Source: Ureaplasma sp. Hg2
GTDB lineage: Bacteria > Bacillota_I > Bacilli_A > Mycoplasmatales > Mycoplasmoidaceae
Assembly: GCA_021378525.1 (NCBI GenBank)
Contig: JAACJW010000002.1
Location: forward strand, 1-64,000
Direction of reading: 5' to 3'
DNA length: 64,000 nucleotides
Part shown: in pieces, positions 45,101 through 56,121 of the stretch
Numbering within the stretch: position 1 is the stretch's first letter
Layout: every line of letters begins with the position of its first letter
Position numbers and translations under genes: made by a program
The notes under the pieces: generated by a model
The model's database searches: none
The model's input: only the letters and a program-made list of their open reading frames with translations
Told to the model about the DNA's origin: nothing

Positions 45101-45866
45101 AAAAATTGGTTAAATTAATTTGACCAATTTGACTTCAATCAAGAACATCGGCATATTTAGTTTTATTAGCAAGATCATATACAAAATAACTGGTTAAGGC
45201 ATTTCGTGGGACGGCCTGTTGGCCTGCTAAATAATCGTCAAAAATTCCAAATATTTGATCATCAGCTTCGGTTTTTCCCGGAATAACCTTAATCATGTAT
45301 GAGCTATTAACATCATGAGTTAAATTATTTAAAGCTGTTATTTTAGTTAACTTGTTGTTGCTTCAATCCCATTGATAAATACTCGAATAGGAATTAATAG
45401 AAGATTCGACATCAAGGGTTGAAATATAAAGGTAAGTACCTTGACTGGAAGGGGTTACATCCATAATAATTTTAGTGGCATAGCCTTGCTCTGGTGAAAA
45501 TTGAGAACCACTAAAAGAGTTGACAATGGCGCCATTGTCATCATATACAATAAGACCTTGAGCGACATTATTAGCAACACTATAAATTTTATTACTATGA
45601 ACAAAGGGCATCATTGATGGCATGTGATTAAAAAAATCAAATGTTCCAACATCAGCACTTGCAGGCGACCATCTTAATTGAATTTTAGCGTGCACATCAT
45701 TCTTCATTACTCGCGTTGCTGCGGTGGCGTTCAATGTTGTGGTTGCTGTAGCGGCCACTATTTTTGGAGTCTTAATGGGATTGTTTACAACGATTGACAC
45801 CGGCACTATTATGCTACCTACAAAGAGGGTTGCAAGGGCAATTAATTTATAATATTTTTTTTTCAT
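42192..45866 (-). CDS. Large surface membrane protein with Lipoprotein_17-like modules and repeat-rich tail (paralog A)
   Basis: 1224 codons once TGA is read as Trp. N-terminal signal sequence MKKKYYKLIALATLFVGSII without a lipobox, then a domain of about 330 residues shared with two neighbours (FFNHMPSMMPF, GLIVYDDNGAIVNSF, SSQGTYLYISTL), reminiscent of a beta-propeller. Next come several modules of about 90 residues with LPSQVTDQQL, DTTGALTVTMYV and YTGF landmarks, which resemble the mycoplasmal Lipoprotein_17 domain. A single TM at about residues 1006-1030 (VYVGTGISVGVILLIFLIIL) is followed by KRKKK and a basic tail of about 195 residues with 14-residue repeats (KSERHNGSTSEVNL). Outside-facing body, cytosolic tail. 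AGGAAGG precedes the ATG. Confidence 0.87.
42300..42540 (-). repeat. 42-bp coding repeats in tail of surface protein A
   Basis: Successive 14-residue units read KSERHNGSTSEVNL, KSEHQNRTTSKISS, KSERHSGITNRINP, KSEHHNGSSSWSDS, with two shorter degenerate units before them. At the DNA level the element ATGCTCTGATTT recurs roughly every 84 bp on the plus strand. Confidence 0.8.
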
Positions 45867-45972
45867 TTTACCCTTCCTTCAAACATTTAGATAATATATC
45901 TATTATCTTAATTTTAGCACAATGAAAATAGCAAGTATTTTTCAAGCGAGCATTTCGGTTTCTAATAACAAA

Positions 45973-46032
45973 AAAATAAACCTTGTTTGCTAACTAGTAG
46001 GAGTGTCCAACATAATTAGGAAGGTTTATTTT
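45973..46032 (-). terminator. Intrinsic terminator of surface protein B
   Basis: AAAATAAACCTT pairs with AAGGTTTATTTT (12 bp) around a 36-nt partly paired loop; the minus-strand side ends in TTTATTTTTTTG. It lies directly downstream of the gene ending at 46042. Confidence 0.65.
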
Positions 46033-46041
46033 AGTTTGTGA

Positions 46042-48216
46042 TTATCGTCTTCGGCGACTACCTTTTGAAGGTTTCTTTTTATTTTTTTTGTTTTTGTTTT
46101 TGTCCTTTTTACCATTATTAGGGATATTGGCATTCTTAAATCAAGCATTTGCTTTTTTCTTTTCAGACCCTTTAACTACGATGGTGATAATAAGGGATAT
46201 TAAGATAATTCCGCCCAATATTCCAGCTCCAATATAAAGTCAAGAATAATCTGGCGGAGGTATTATTTTCTTTTTAAAGCCAGAATATGTCTTGGTATAA
46301 GTTTGAGAAACCTCAACCGGCAGGTTTGCAAAAGGTAAAGTTATTTTTAATGTGCCCGCTTGATCATCGGGTTTAACAATAACCGGAGTAGCGCCACTAC
46401 TATAATATTTAAAATTAGCTCCAATGGTTACATATGTTAAAGCTTCTGTGGTGCTAATAACCGATGCTAATTGATTTTTATTAATAAATTTATCACCATT
46501 ATCTCTTCAAACGATTTTTCAGGCTTTATCATCATAGTTGGATTTTAATAAACCGGTATATAATCGGGATGCGATATAGGTCGTTCCATCATCAACAACA
46601 ACCCGAATCGTAAGTGTTAATTCTCCAGCGGCATCATTTGGTGATAAATTAACTGTGATATCATTTTTACTAGCGTGAGTTGTAGCGAATTTACAATTAT
46701 ATACACCTTCTAATAATTGATCGTTCAATTGACTTGGTAGCATATGGCTTAAATTAGCTGGCAAATTCTCAAATTCGATACCCCGCATTAAACTATATGT
46801 TTTAAGAATGGTATCATATTGAGTAATCATGCCGTCGGTGTCATAAATCATCATTTTTGTTTTAGCTTCATCAGCCCAACCAAAACCACAAATGGTTTGG
46901 TTATCCTTTGGCAAGTAGAAAGCATTATCAATTTGTCCGCTCAAGTTAATTGTATCAGCATGAGAAGCTAAAATTTTTGATTGATCATTTGCTTGAAGAT
47001 AGTATATGTGGTTAAAATCATTTGAAACATCACCCTCTAAAATTTTGTCATTTATTTTAGTGTTTTTCTTTTGAGAACTAAAATCTGGATACGCCATATT
47101 AGCAAAATGACTTTGCGCGCCACTACTTGGAGCCACTCATCCCGAACCAAAAGTCGCTATGCTAGAATTGTCAATTGTTTTATTTGATAAACTTGGCATC
47201 AATCAATTAACTTTATAATTGCCGGCTTTAATATCTGTTTCAAAAAAATCATACACTTGACCAGGATTGGTACTGTATGTCTCTAAAACCAAGTGATTAT
47301 TAGAAGCGACAGTAAATTTAACACTGTAATAATTTACATTGTTAACATCGTGATGTAAAAGACGTGCTCTGGTGTACAGACCTAATTGATAACTCCCGTC
47401 ACTATTAGTTGTTATTTCAGTGTCCATAATTCTAAAGGCATCAGCATTTAAAGAGGATGAATCAATATATCCGGTTCCAATTGTATAGGGAGAAGAAGTA
47501 TTTAAAATCAAGTATTTGTTTTGAGTGGTAGAACCGCTTGCAACATAACGATCAATAAAAACTAAAAGTTTGTCATCGGCTTCAGTTTCACCGGGAATTA
47601 TATCAATGTTATAGCTTGAAGAAATTTGATTATCATGACCTGTTAAATCCTTGATATTAGTTAATTCTCCACTATTATAATTTCATTTTCAAATAACACC
47701 ATCTTTATTATGACCACCGTCACTTTCACTATATAACGCTGAAATATATAAATAATTTCCATCGCTTGATGCTTCAACATCTTGAATCATATAGAAACCA
47801 TAACTTGAGCTATTCTTTTTTATATCATCGCTAGTAAAAGAATTAACGTAGGTTCCATCGCTTTGATAAACCGATAGACCCTTAGCTGCGTTATTGATAA
47901 CATTAAAAATAATATCATCACCACTCTTTTTACCGGGTACTTTGAATGTCAAAACACTATTCATGTGATTAAAAATATTATAGTTGTGGTTATTAATGTT
48001 TAAACTACCAGAAGGTGATTTAGCAAAGACTTGAGGACCAGCGACACTGCCAAGGGAAGCGTTGTTGTCCACTTCATTTGTAGCATTATTTGAATTTAAA
48101 TTAGTTGCTTGGTTTAAGCTAGAAGCTGCATCAACCGTTGGAGATAAAAAAGTACTAAGTCCAATGACAAGAGAAGTTGTCATTAAAAACCCCATGATAT
48201 TAATAATTTTCTTCAA
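46042..48216 (-). CDS. Surface membrane protein, paralog B
   Basis: 724 codons. The start is the TTG at 48214-48216, nine bases after AGGAG; an in-frame TTG at 48222 would leave only three bases, and an ATG lies inside the signal sequence. Signal peptide with MGFLMTTSLVIGLSTFL, then the shared N-terminal domain (YNIFNHMNSVLTF, GLSVYQSDGTYVNSF, SSDGNYLYISAL), then modules with LPSQLNDQLLEGV and DAAGELTLTIRV. TM at about residues 657-680 (YIGAGILGGIILISLIITIV), then a short, very basic tail ending KKPSKGSRRRR. Same family as the neighbours, with a much shorter tail. Minus strand, head to tail with paralog A. Confidence 0.86.
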
Positions 48217-48398
48217 TTTCAATTACTCCTATCTAATGTCTCTAATTTACAAACGATAACCCTTTAAAATAACATATAAATCAATTTTTATTATTAATTG
48301 ATTTCATAGTATGAATAATTTATTATATCTAAAATATTCTCAATGTAGTTGCTATACGTAAGATAAATAGATAAATATAGTAAAATTAATTAATAAGG

Positions 48399-48426
48399 GT
48401 CTTTAATATTTATTTTTTTTAAAGAC
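48399..48426 (+). promoter_or_regulatory. Hairpin in the 5' leader of surface protein C
   Basis: GTCTTTAA and TTAAAGAC are 12 nt apart, and the stem ends 21 nt before the ATG at 48447, next to the ribosome-binding site GAAGGAGAA. It could modulate translation. A plausible -10 (TATAGTAAAAT) lies about 25 nt upstream of it. Confidence 0.4.
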
Positions 48427-48446
48427 TTCATTTGAAGGAGAATCAT

Positions 48447-50366
48447 ATGAAAAAAATAATTAAGTGTATCGGAACTGTTTTTGCTTTAGTAATTCCGTTT
48501 GGTTGTGTTGCACCTTTGGTGATCCAAAATAATAATAATCTTGATCATAATGATTCTAAAACAAAACTGGCAACAACGTCGAGTGCAGCAGCAAAATATG
48601 AGTTTGGCGCTAGTAACTGAAACGAGGCCACAATCACCGCGGCTTTCCCCGACCATTTTGCTTCAGACCTTAAAGCGAACCCCAAGGAATTGAAACAATT
48701 GAAAAGCGATATCATAATTCCTAATGGTTTTAGTGCTTTCACTCCGGTCATTACAACGATTGCAGAGGATGCCGGCGACGCTTTCAATAAAGCAGGAACA
48801 CTTTATGTTAGGTATGATTATAGCGCTGTTGTAAGCCAACTTCCTAGCGATGCCAAAGCGTTTGTTGTGCAAAGCCACGTTTACAATAGTTTTAATTATT
48901 TACCAGATTACACATGAAGTATTGATGTTTCAAACTTAAATCGCAACCAACTTGCTTCGCAAGCTGATCTTAGCAAAGTTAAGGTTATTGAATCAACCAA
49001 AATGCAAAGATACCACCACACCGTTACGCACAGTGGGATTGACGATGGTGATGGGACTATAACGATTGATGTTGATTATGCAAATTTACCCAATGCGCTA
49101 ACAAGTCACAAACAAGTTACAATTACTAATTTTTATAATAATAGTGATTTTAAAATTAGCGACTGGGGTGACTTAAAAGATGCTGCACCATCTAAAATAA
49201 CCAAGCAAAATATTATTGATATGATGACAAACCAAACGATCGTTTTAGGTGACGGACTAAAGGGGTTAACTCCAACAATAACTTTGAACCCTGATAATAT
49301 TCAAGGTAGTCTGGGTGTAACGTTAACTTATGTTGACCCATTAGTTATTAGTGGTAAAGTTGTGTTGCACCATGATTATAAAGATTTGTATAACGTCAGC
49401 AATTATAGTGCTGTAATTGATCTGTCGGTATTAGATCAAAACAAATTGCCAAGTAAGGTTACTGTAGCAGAAATTACAAAAGCAATCAAACCGTCACCTG
49501 CAATAATGAAATATGGTGGAAGCCTTCAAAACGTCGTGATTCAAAGTACTAATGATGCCACTGGAAATTTAACGATTATTTATGAATATCCAGACTTAAA
49601 AGCAATTGTACCAGGCTATAAATTTGGTCAATTGGTTGAGGGTTATAATATGTTGCCAAAAATAAACATGGATACTGATTTACCAAGCGCTTTAAAAAAT
49701 GTTGTTCCCTCAAACGTTGCAACTAAAGCAAATAACGACTACATTGATTTCGTTGATTGAAACAAAGGTGACACCGGATTACAAAAATATGTTTATTCTA
49801 AAACGAATCCGACTGGAGTCAAACCAACGATAATAAATGTTAATGATGAAGTTGGTACATTTACTGTAAAATATGATTTTAGCAAAACAGCTGGTTGACC
49901 ACCGATAATAGCTAAAACATATAGCCATGATTACACTTCGATATCAATTGAAGAAGTTGTTACTAATAATCCGCCGCAAAAAAATAACCAAGCTGACTAC
50001 AATGTTGATTCCAAAGATGTGACCGCCGCTAATATTGCTAATTACATTACAATCGATCCGACGACAGCACAGTTAATGAAAAAGGATGGTTATGCAACAA
50101 AATATAAAATAACCTATAATAATGGAAAAGTCGCCATCATAGTAGTTTATTCTAAAACGGGTGAGAAGGATATTGAAACTTCGCCAATCGAATTAGACGG
50201 ATTTCTTGATAGTCCTGAGAATGAGAGCTGAATTAAGCAAAATTGATATATTATTTTAATAATTGTTGCGATTATTTGTTTCTTCTTGCTTTTCTTAATT
50301 TTAATCTATAAACGACACAAGCGTGAAACGTTATTAAAACAAATTAACGATAACCGATATAAATAA
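48447..50366 (+). CDS. Surface membrane protein with tandem Lipoprotein_17-like modules (paralog C)
   Basis: 639 codons, ATG after GAAGGAGAA. Signal sequence MKKIIKCIGTVFALVIPF; a Cys follows but the preceding residues do not make a good lipobox. Unlike A, B and D it lacks the shared FNHM domain and consists almost only of repeated modules (LPNALTSHKQVTITNF, SKITKQNIIDMM, DATGNLTIIYEYPDL), four or five in all. A single TM near residues 600-622 (YIILIIVAIICFFLLFLILI) precedes a 17-residue basic tail. Divergent from paralog B. Probable exposed antigen or adhesin. Confidence 0.85.
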
Positions 50367-50398
50367 TTATTCTCATTTAAATTGAACGAATCATTTAC

Positions 50399-50434
50399 AA
50401 AAAAATAACTTCATTTCAAGTGAAGTTATTTTTT
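50399..50434. terminator. Bidirectional intrinsic terminator
   Basis: AAAAAAATAACTTCA pairs with TGAAGTTATTTTTT around a seven-base loop. It ends surface protein C (+) and the small minus-strand gene at 50468. Confidence 0.9.
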
Positions 50435-50467
50435 ATCTAATATTTTAAGATGCAACCTTACGGTTAT

Positions 50468-50785
50468 TTAATACCACCGTTTTTTAGTGTATTTTGTTTT
50501 CCGTGGTAATTTAACCGCACCCTGGTTTTCAGTTGAGTTAATAACATCGACATGAGTTGCTTTGGGATCGGCCTTAGTAGGGCGCATCATTGGTTCGTGG
50601 GCACCGTTAAAATCATAACGTAATTTGATGGTTGGAGGTTCAAAGTCAGGTGGTAATGCTTCTACCTTAGGTTTTTTCTTGCCCCAACTAATATCAAAAA
50701 GTCGGGCGTTTTCAAACTCGTTAAAAGGGTTTTCGACACCTTCAATTGATTTTTCTTTTTTAGTTGTTGTTTTACTCGCTGCCAT
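50468..50785 (-). CDS. Hypothetical basic protein, 105 aa
   Basis: 105 codons from an ATG after AGGAGTACATT. No signal or TM. Pro- and Lys-rich (LPPDFEPPTIKLRYDF, then KLPRKTKYTKKRWY at the end), probably mostly unstructured. No family recognised. It is the only non-membrane gene inside the surface-protein cluster and faces paralog C tail to tail; a link to the basic tails of the surface proteins is only suggested by composition and place. Confidence 0.75.
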   Translation of the reverse strand: MAASKTTTKKEKSIEGVENPFNEFENARLFDISWGKKKPKVEALPPDFEPPTIKLRYDFNGAHEPMMRPTKADPKATHVDVINSTENQGAVKLPRKTKYTKKRWY

Positions 50786-50914
50786 AATGTACTCCTAATA
50801 TAAAGATTATAAAGCAAAAACTAAAATTACGACGTCCTTTAATAGTTGTTAGCTAAAAAGCACCTAGAAATGTATTTTAATTAAACCTAAAAATTTCTCG
50901 CTTTACATTTAATG

Positions 50915-50920
50915 TATAAT
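50915..50920 (+). promoter_or_regulatory. -10 element of surface protein D
   Basis: TATAAT 22 nt before the ATG at 50942. It overlaps an in-frame upstream ATG (50912), which argues that 50942, preceded by AAGGA, is the real start. Confidence 0.55.
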
Positions 50921-50941
50921 ATTTATATTGTAAGGATTTCC

Positions 50942-53900
50942 ATGAATAAAAATTTTATCTCCTATTTATCGCTTAGTGTTTTAATAACCGGTTCTATATT
51001 ATTCATTGCACCAATCGTTAATTCGACTGAAAAATCAAATCCAATTCATGCAACAACCGCTTTAAAAACAACAGCCACTAGCGATAACACGATGAAAAGT
51101 GAAATAACTTACCATAACGTTAATAACAAAGGTACCTTTGATAATTTTAATCACATGCCAGCAATGCTTCCGTTTGAGAATAACAATCAAATATTCAGTG
51201 TTGTTAATAATACAACGGGCGGCTTGATTGTTTATGATCAACAAGGTTCAATAATCAATTCTTTTGGTGGCTCAAAATTTATTGCTAACACTGGCTTTAG
51301 TTTTAGTTTGATTGAAGATGTTGCGCCCTCAAGTCGGGGTAACTTTTTGTATCTTTCAACCTTGTTTAATAGCACCTCAAATCATGATAGTTATGGGGCT
51401 ATTTTTAAATGAGATTGACAAAACAACATTATTAGTTTGGTGGTTAATTTAAAGAGTGGCACCAATATAACTGATAGTTACAATATCGAAGTTATTCCTG
51501 GAAAAACTGAAAATGACGACTTAATATTAGGTTTGTATGCTGATTACTATTTCAAAACAATTTATATGTCACCAACTGTTAATTATTTTTTAATTGATAC
51601 TGTAAGCAAAACTTTTACTAATGGTAATTTTAATCCGCATTCATATGGCTCAACGCGATCATTCTATTTCACTCCTTTAGAAATGAAAGTTTTTCAAGAC
51701 GGAAATGGTTACCAATTAACTATTTTTTCACGGTCTGAAGACGGACGAGACTCAAACCGAAGTGAGCTATACACCATCCCCTTTACAATTGATAGCAATC
51801 ATAAATTAGTTTTATCAAAAGGTTATGTAAGCAACCCAAGCCCTTTTATCTATTGAAATTATGCTTACTATCAAAACACATTATTCAACGTTAATATAAC
51901 CAACAATACAGTATCACAAAAAATAACACCAGATTCTAAAATATCATTAAATTTATTAAATTCATATTGTTATACAAATACTAGCACACCATCAACTGAT
52001 TTATGAGGTCAATTTACGCTTGATTATCCTAAATTAGATCAAAATAAAAAGCATGATTATGGTGAAAAAACAAGCCAACATATAATTCAACAAGATACTG
52101 TTTACGATGGTTCTTTCAGTTATGAACTACATACTAATAGTGCTGCTTTAACGCTAAATGGCTCAACCGTGTCCATCAAGTTAACAAATGATTTGGACAC
52201 TGATTATCAATTTGTTAATAATCAACAAGCGATTCAAGGATTTTCATATAGTGATGCCTTAAAAACTAAACTACTACTTTATGATAGCAACGGGATGGTT
52301 AGTCAATATGATTTTAAAAACGAAACCTTCAAATTAGTTCACGGGATTGCTAACATTAAAAATAATAGTCAAACACTCAAAGTGCTTGCATCTAAGAAAA
52401 CAGCTGGCGATGTTGATGCTAATGATATTGAGACATTATTTGATATCAAGGGTTTAAGTATTGAGCCATCCAAAACATCCTTTGTTGCTGATGATAACAA
52501 AGGAACTTTAACTGTCACTGTTTATGCAACTGATAAGCAAGGCAAAGAATATACATCGAGTGAAACCTTAAGGGGTTTTCAAACATATTACACTGCCCCT
52601 GCTTGAAGCTTAGGTTGAACTAATGATAATGTCATTGATAAAAAACGTGGTCCAAGTGACATTAGCGACGCTGAAATTGATAGTTGAGCAATAGCGGGCG
52701 ATGACATCGCAACTCATATTGCTAATGAAACAATAGTTCGTGACGATGGTCAGGGTACGATTGATGTTACGGTTGTTTTTGATAATTCGTTCCCAAAAAC
52801 CTTCGATACTAAGGATTTAAAACTGAGTAAAAGCTATGGTGGTTTTTTAACGTTCTCATCAGATCCAAAATGAAAAATTAGTTGAAAAGACAATAATGAA
52901 ATTGATAAAAACCGTGGCGTTGCAGAAAACAGTATTTCTAATAGCGAGGTTAGATCATGAGTAAAAATAGGGTCAAACTTACCTAAAATAACTGACCAAG
53001 ATATAATAATAGGAAGGGATACCACTAATAATACAATTAAGATTTCAATTAATATTGATAAGTCAAAATTACCATTAAATTATCCAACAAACAACTTAAA
53101 ACTGGAAATGACATATGGTGGTTTTGGACTTTCTTATAGTAATAAAAATAATTTATACATTTACATCGGTGTCGGCATCGGTGTTGTATTATTATTGATT
53201 ATATTAATAATAATCGCGATTAGCATTAAACGTAAATGCTCTAAAAATGAAAAGCAATACTTTAGAAAGCAATATAAAAAATTAAATAAATCCTTAGGAA
53301 ATTCTAATCAACCCGAAGCTAATAATTCCTTACTTCATCAACCTCGAGAATTTAGTCATCGTCCAATTCCTTCGGGCACTGTTCTTTCGCCATCAAATCG
53401 TTCGGGTGGCTTATATTCGTCAGCATCCTTATTAGAAAAACAAGACCCATCAACAAATGAGCCAAACAAAGATCTTTTGCTTTTAAGTCAATCAAGTGAA
53501 AACGATCAATCTACAAGTCAAACAAATGAACCGGATTTATTAAAAAGTCAGCCGGATGAAACAGCCACATTACAAAGCCAACCAAAAGAAATAGTTTCAA
53601 CCAAACGCCAATCAAGAAAAATGAGTCTAGTGTCAAAAACCACAAATGAGGCAGAATCAATAGCAATTCAACCAGATGAAATAGATTCATTAGACCTTGA
53701 GCCAAAAGAAGTGACCCTAGCATTAAGCCAACCTATTGGAGTAGTTTTATCGCAACACCAATCTAGAAAAGTGCGCTCATCATCAAGACGATCAAGTGAA
53801 AACCAGTCATATGAGATTGATTTAACAAAACCTCAATCAAGAAGAGAAGTTTCATCATCGGAACTATCTAGCGAAAACATATTGGCGCACCAACAAAATG

Positions 53901-54994
53901 AAACAGACTCATTATCAAGACGGTCAACAGAAAAGAACTCGCCGTCAAATCGATCAAGACGATTAGCCGAAACTAAATCGTTCTCAAAACAATCGAGCAA
54001 AAAGAAACCTGCAATAAGTCAACTTGATGAAATAGATTCAACACCAAGTCAAACAACTAAAAAAGATTCGCTATCAAGACGATCGACAAAAAAGAACTCG
54101 CTTGCAAATCGTTCAAGACAACCAATTAAAACTAGTGCACCAACAAAGCAATCAAGCAAAATAGAATCATCGATAAGTCAACCCGATGAAATAAATTCAA
54201 CACCAAGTCAAACAACTAAAAAAGATTCGCCATCAAGACGATCGAGTAAAATGAGTTCGCCTGCAAATCGCTCAAGACAATCAATTGAAACTAATTCATT
54301 ATCAAGACGATTTAGTGAAATTGATTCGTTGCCAAGCCAATCAAACGAAATAAATCAAGCGCCACCTCAATTAAATGAAATAACTTCGTTGCAAAGTCGT
54401 TCGAATGCGATCGATTCAACGCAACGACGATTAAGAAAAATACTTTGATTATCAAAGCAGTCGAGTGAAGTTGATTCATTGTCGAGCCAATCAGATGAAA
54501 CAAATGAAGCGCCACTTAGACCAAGGGAAACGGATTTGCCACCTCAATTGAGCGAAATAGATTCGTTGCAAAATCGTTCAAATGAAATCGGTTCAACGCA
54601 ACGTCGATTAAGAGAAATACTTTCATCATCAAAACAGTCAATTGAAACAGATTTAACACCTAATCTAGCAAATGAGGTTGATTCATCACAACTTCGATCA
54701 AGGGTAATGGCTCCGTTACCAAAACAATCTAACGAAACTGATTCGTTAATGAATCAGTCATATGAAATAAATCAAGCGCCACGTAGACCAAGAAGAACTT
54801 ACACCCCGCCACAACCGCAAGAAATAAATTCATCACAAAACCAACTAAGTGAGGTTGATTCATCACGACCGCTATCAAGAAAAAAGCGTTCAGCAGCAAA
54901 ACATCCTAGTGAAACTAATGTATCATCAGATCAACCGAGCGAAACAAACCAAACACGACGTAGACCAAGGAGAACGTATATCCCACCGAAATAA
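50942..54994 (+). CDS. Giant surface membrane protein with Ser/Arg-rich cytoplasmic tail (paralog D)
   Basis: 1350 codons across many TGA (Trp). Signal sequence NFISYLSLSVLITGSILFIA; shared N-terminal domain (DNFNHMPAMLPF, GLIVYDQQGSIINSF, SSRGNFLYLSTL); then modules with DNKGTLTVTVYAT and SETLRGF; a TM at about residues 737-760 (YIYIGVGIGVVLLLIILIII). After KRKCSK comes a tail of about 585 residues with a short period: S-x-x-Q-S-x-E-(I/T)-D-S and S-R-R-S units such as DSPSRRSSKMSSPANRSRQS. The tail has a 159-bp internal duplication (about 54013-54330). It is far longer than in the paralogs. A role linking surface and cytoskeleton, or a multi-phosphorylated platform, is inference. Confidence 0.87.
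54013..54330 (+). repeat. 159-bp tandem coding repeat in the tail of surface protein D
   Basis: Two consecutive units each encode ISQ.DEI(D/N)STPSQTT, KKDS.SRRS, NRSRQ.I.T and so on; for example the run AATTCAACACCAAGTCAAAC (second unit) matches the first 159 bp earlier. Shorter 36-bp relatives fill the rest of 53.3-54.99 kb. Confidence 0.8.
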
Positions 54995-55185
54995 ACAAAT
55001 AAAATAGATCTTATAAATGAAACTACTAAAAATTCATTGTTGAAATCAGTAAAAAAATAATTACCTTCACTATTTAATGGCGAACTATAATAGGTATTTC
55101 ATTACAACATATTGGATTGCTAAAAGGTTGATAATAATTTTCTAATAAATTTATATAAAAAATATCAACATTATTTTTTTATTCT

Positions 55186-55194
55186 TGCTATAAT
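55186..55194 (+). promoter_or_regulatory. Extended -10 promoter of infC-rpmI-rplT
   Basis: TGCTATAAT is a TG-N-TATAAT extended -10. It lies 168 nt before infC, leaving a leader long enough for the hairpin at 55290-55327. Confidence 0.65.
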
Positions 55195-55289
55195 ATTTTA
55201 GTATAAAGAAAGTAGTTCCAAACTCACCTGAAGACCCTTTGATGTGGTTTTAGGTTAAATAGCTTAATAATATTGTATTATTGTTAAAT

Positions 55290-55332
55290 AGTTATGCACT
55301 ACTCTTTTATGTAGTACATAACTTTTTCTTTA
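55290..55332 (+). promoter_or_regulatory. Transcription attenuator upstream of infC (L20-leader type)
   Basis: AGTTATGCACTAC pairs with GTAGTACATAACT (one C-A mismatch), then TTTTTCTTT: an intrinsic terminator placed 30 nt before the gene, not after one. AAAGAAAGTAGTT at about 55205-55217 could pair with the terminator's right arm and U-run as an antiterminator. In Firmicutes ribosomal protein L20 controls this operon through such a leader. Confidence 0.65.
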
Positions 55333-55361
55333 TACCAATTAAACGAAGCGGAGATGAATGA

Positions 55362-55943
55362 ATGGGTTCAAACAAAAATAAGGTTTATACTAATGAAATG
55401 ATTCGATCACAAAATATGTTAGTGATTGACGAAACAGGTAATAAATTAGGTGTTATTTCTCGGAAGGAAGCATTAGCTTTAGCTGAGAGTAAAAATTTAG
55501 ATTTAGTTCAAATAGCTCAACAAAAGGGTTCAACCATTTGTAAGTTAATGGATTATGGTAAATTTAAATACGAACAAAAACGTAAATTAAAAGAAAACAA
55601 AAAACACCAAACTATTGTAAAAACAAAAGAATTAAAAATCAAACCATTAATTGGTGATCATGATTTACAAGTTCGTGTCGATAGCGCAAAACGATGATTA
55701 AAAGAAGGCAACCGTGTCCAATTTGTTATCGAAGCACGTGGTCGAATGTGTACCAAACCTGAATATGTAACACTTGTTTATAAGAAATTTATTGATATGT
55801 TAGGCGAAGCTGGAACAATCCAACAAGCTAAAAAACAAGTTAATAATTTCCGTTATGAAACATTAATCGTTCCAAACAAAAAACAACCAAAGGAGTCAAC
55901 CAATGGCAAAGATCAAACAAAAGACCAAAAGAGCAGTAGCTAA
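55362..55943 (+). CDS. infC: Translation initiation factor IF-3
   Basis: 193 codons, one TGA (Trp). N-domain starts VYTNEMIRSQNMLVIDETGN with the family's LGV.S..EAL.lA; linker FKYEQKRKLKENKKHQ; C-domain VKTKELKIKPLIGDHDL and RVQFVIEARGRM. It binds the 30S subunit and checks the start codon. GCGGAGATGAATGA precedes the ATG. The C-terminal about 15 residues overlap the rpmI start by 41 bp, so the three-gene operon is tightly packed. Confidence 0.95.
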
Positions 55944-56103
55944 ACGTTTTAGCATTACTAAAAATGGTGAATTAAAAAGAAAACACGCTTATCGTTCGCA
56001 TTTAGCAACAGGACGATCAACAAAATCTAAAAGACATCTAAAGAAAGATGGATTGGTACATGTATCTGACAAAAAACGATACGACCAATTATTATCAAAA
56101 TAA
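55903..56103 (+). CDS. rpmI: 50S ribosomal protein L35
   Basis: 66 codons (MAKIKQKTKRAVAKRFSITK...), the usual length and basic composition of L35, with AAAGGAG before the ATG. It starts within the end of infC (41-bp overlap), and rplT follows 18 nt after its stop. The canonical MPKmKTkraaaKRFk.T start is recognisable. Confidence 0.95.
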   Translation: MAKIKQKTKRAVAKRFSITKNGELKRKHAYRSHLATGRSTKSKRHLKKDGLVHVSDKKRYDQLLSK

Positions 56104-56121
56104 GGAAAGTAGGCAAAATAC

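Larger units (their letters stand above)
54995..55361 (+). other. Leader region between surface protein D and infC
   Basis: 54995-55060 is 21 sense codons in frame with the gene above (TNKIDLINETTKNSLLKSVK) ending in TAA, so the D tail may once have been longer. 55061-55180 shows nothing. The rest is the infC promoter and attenuator, described separately. Confidence 0.6.
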
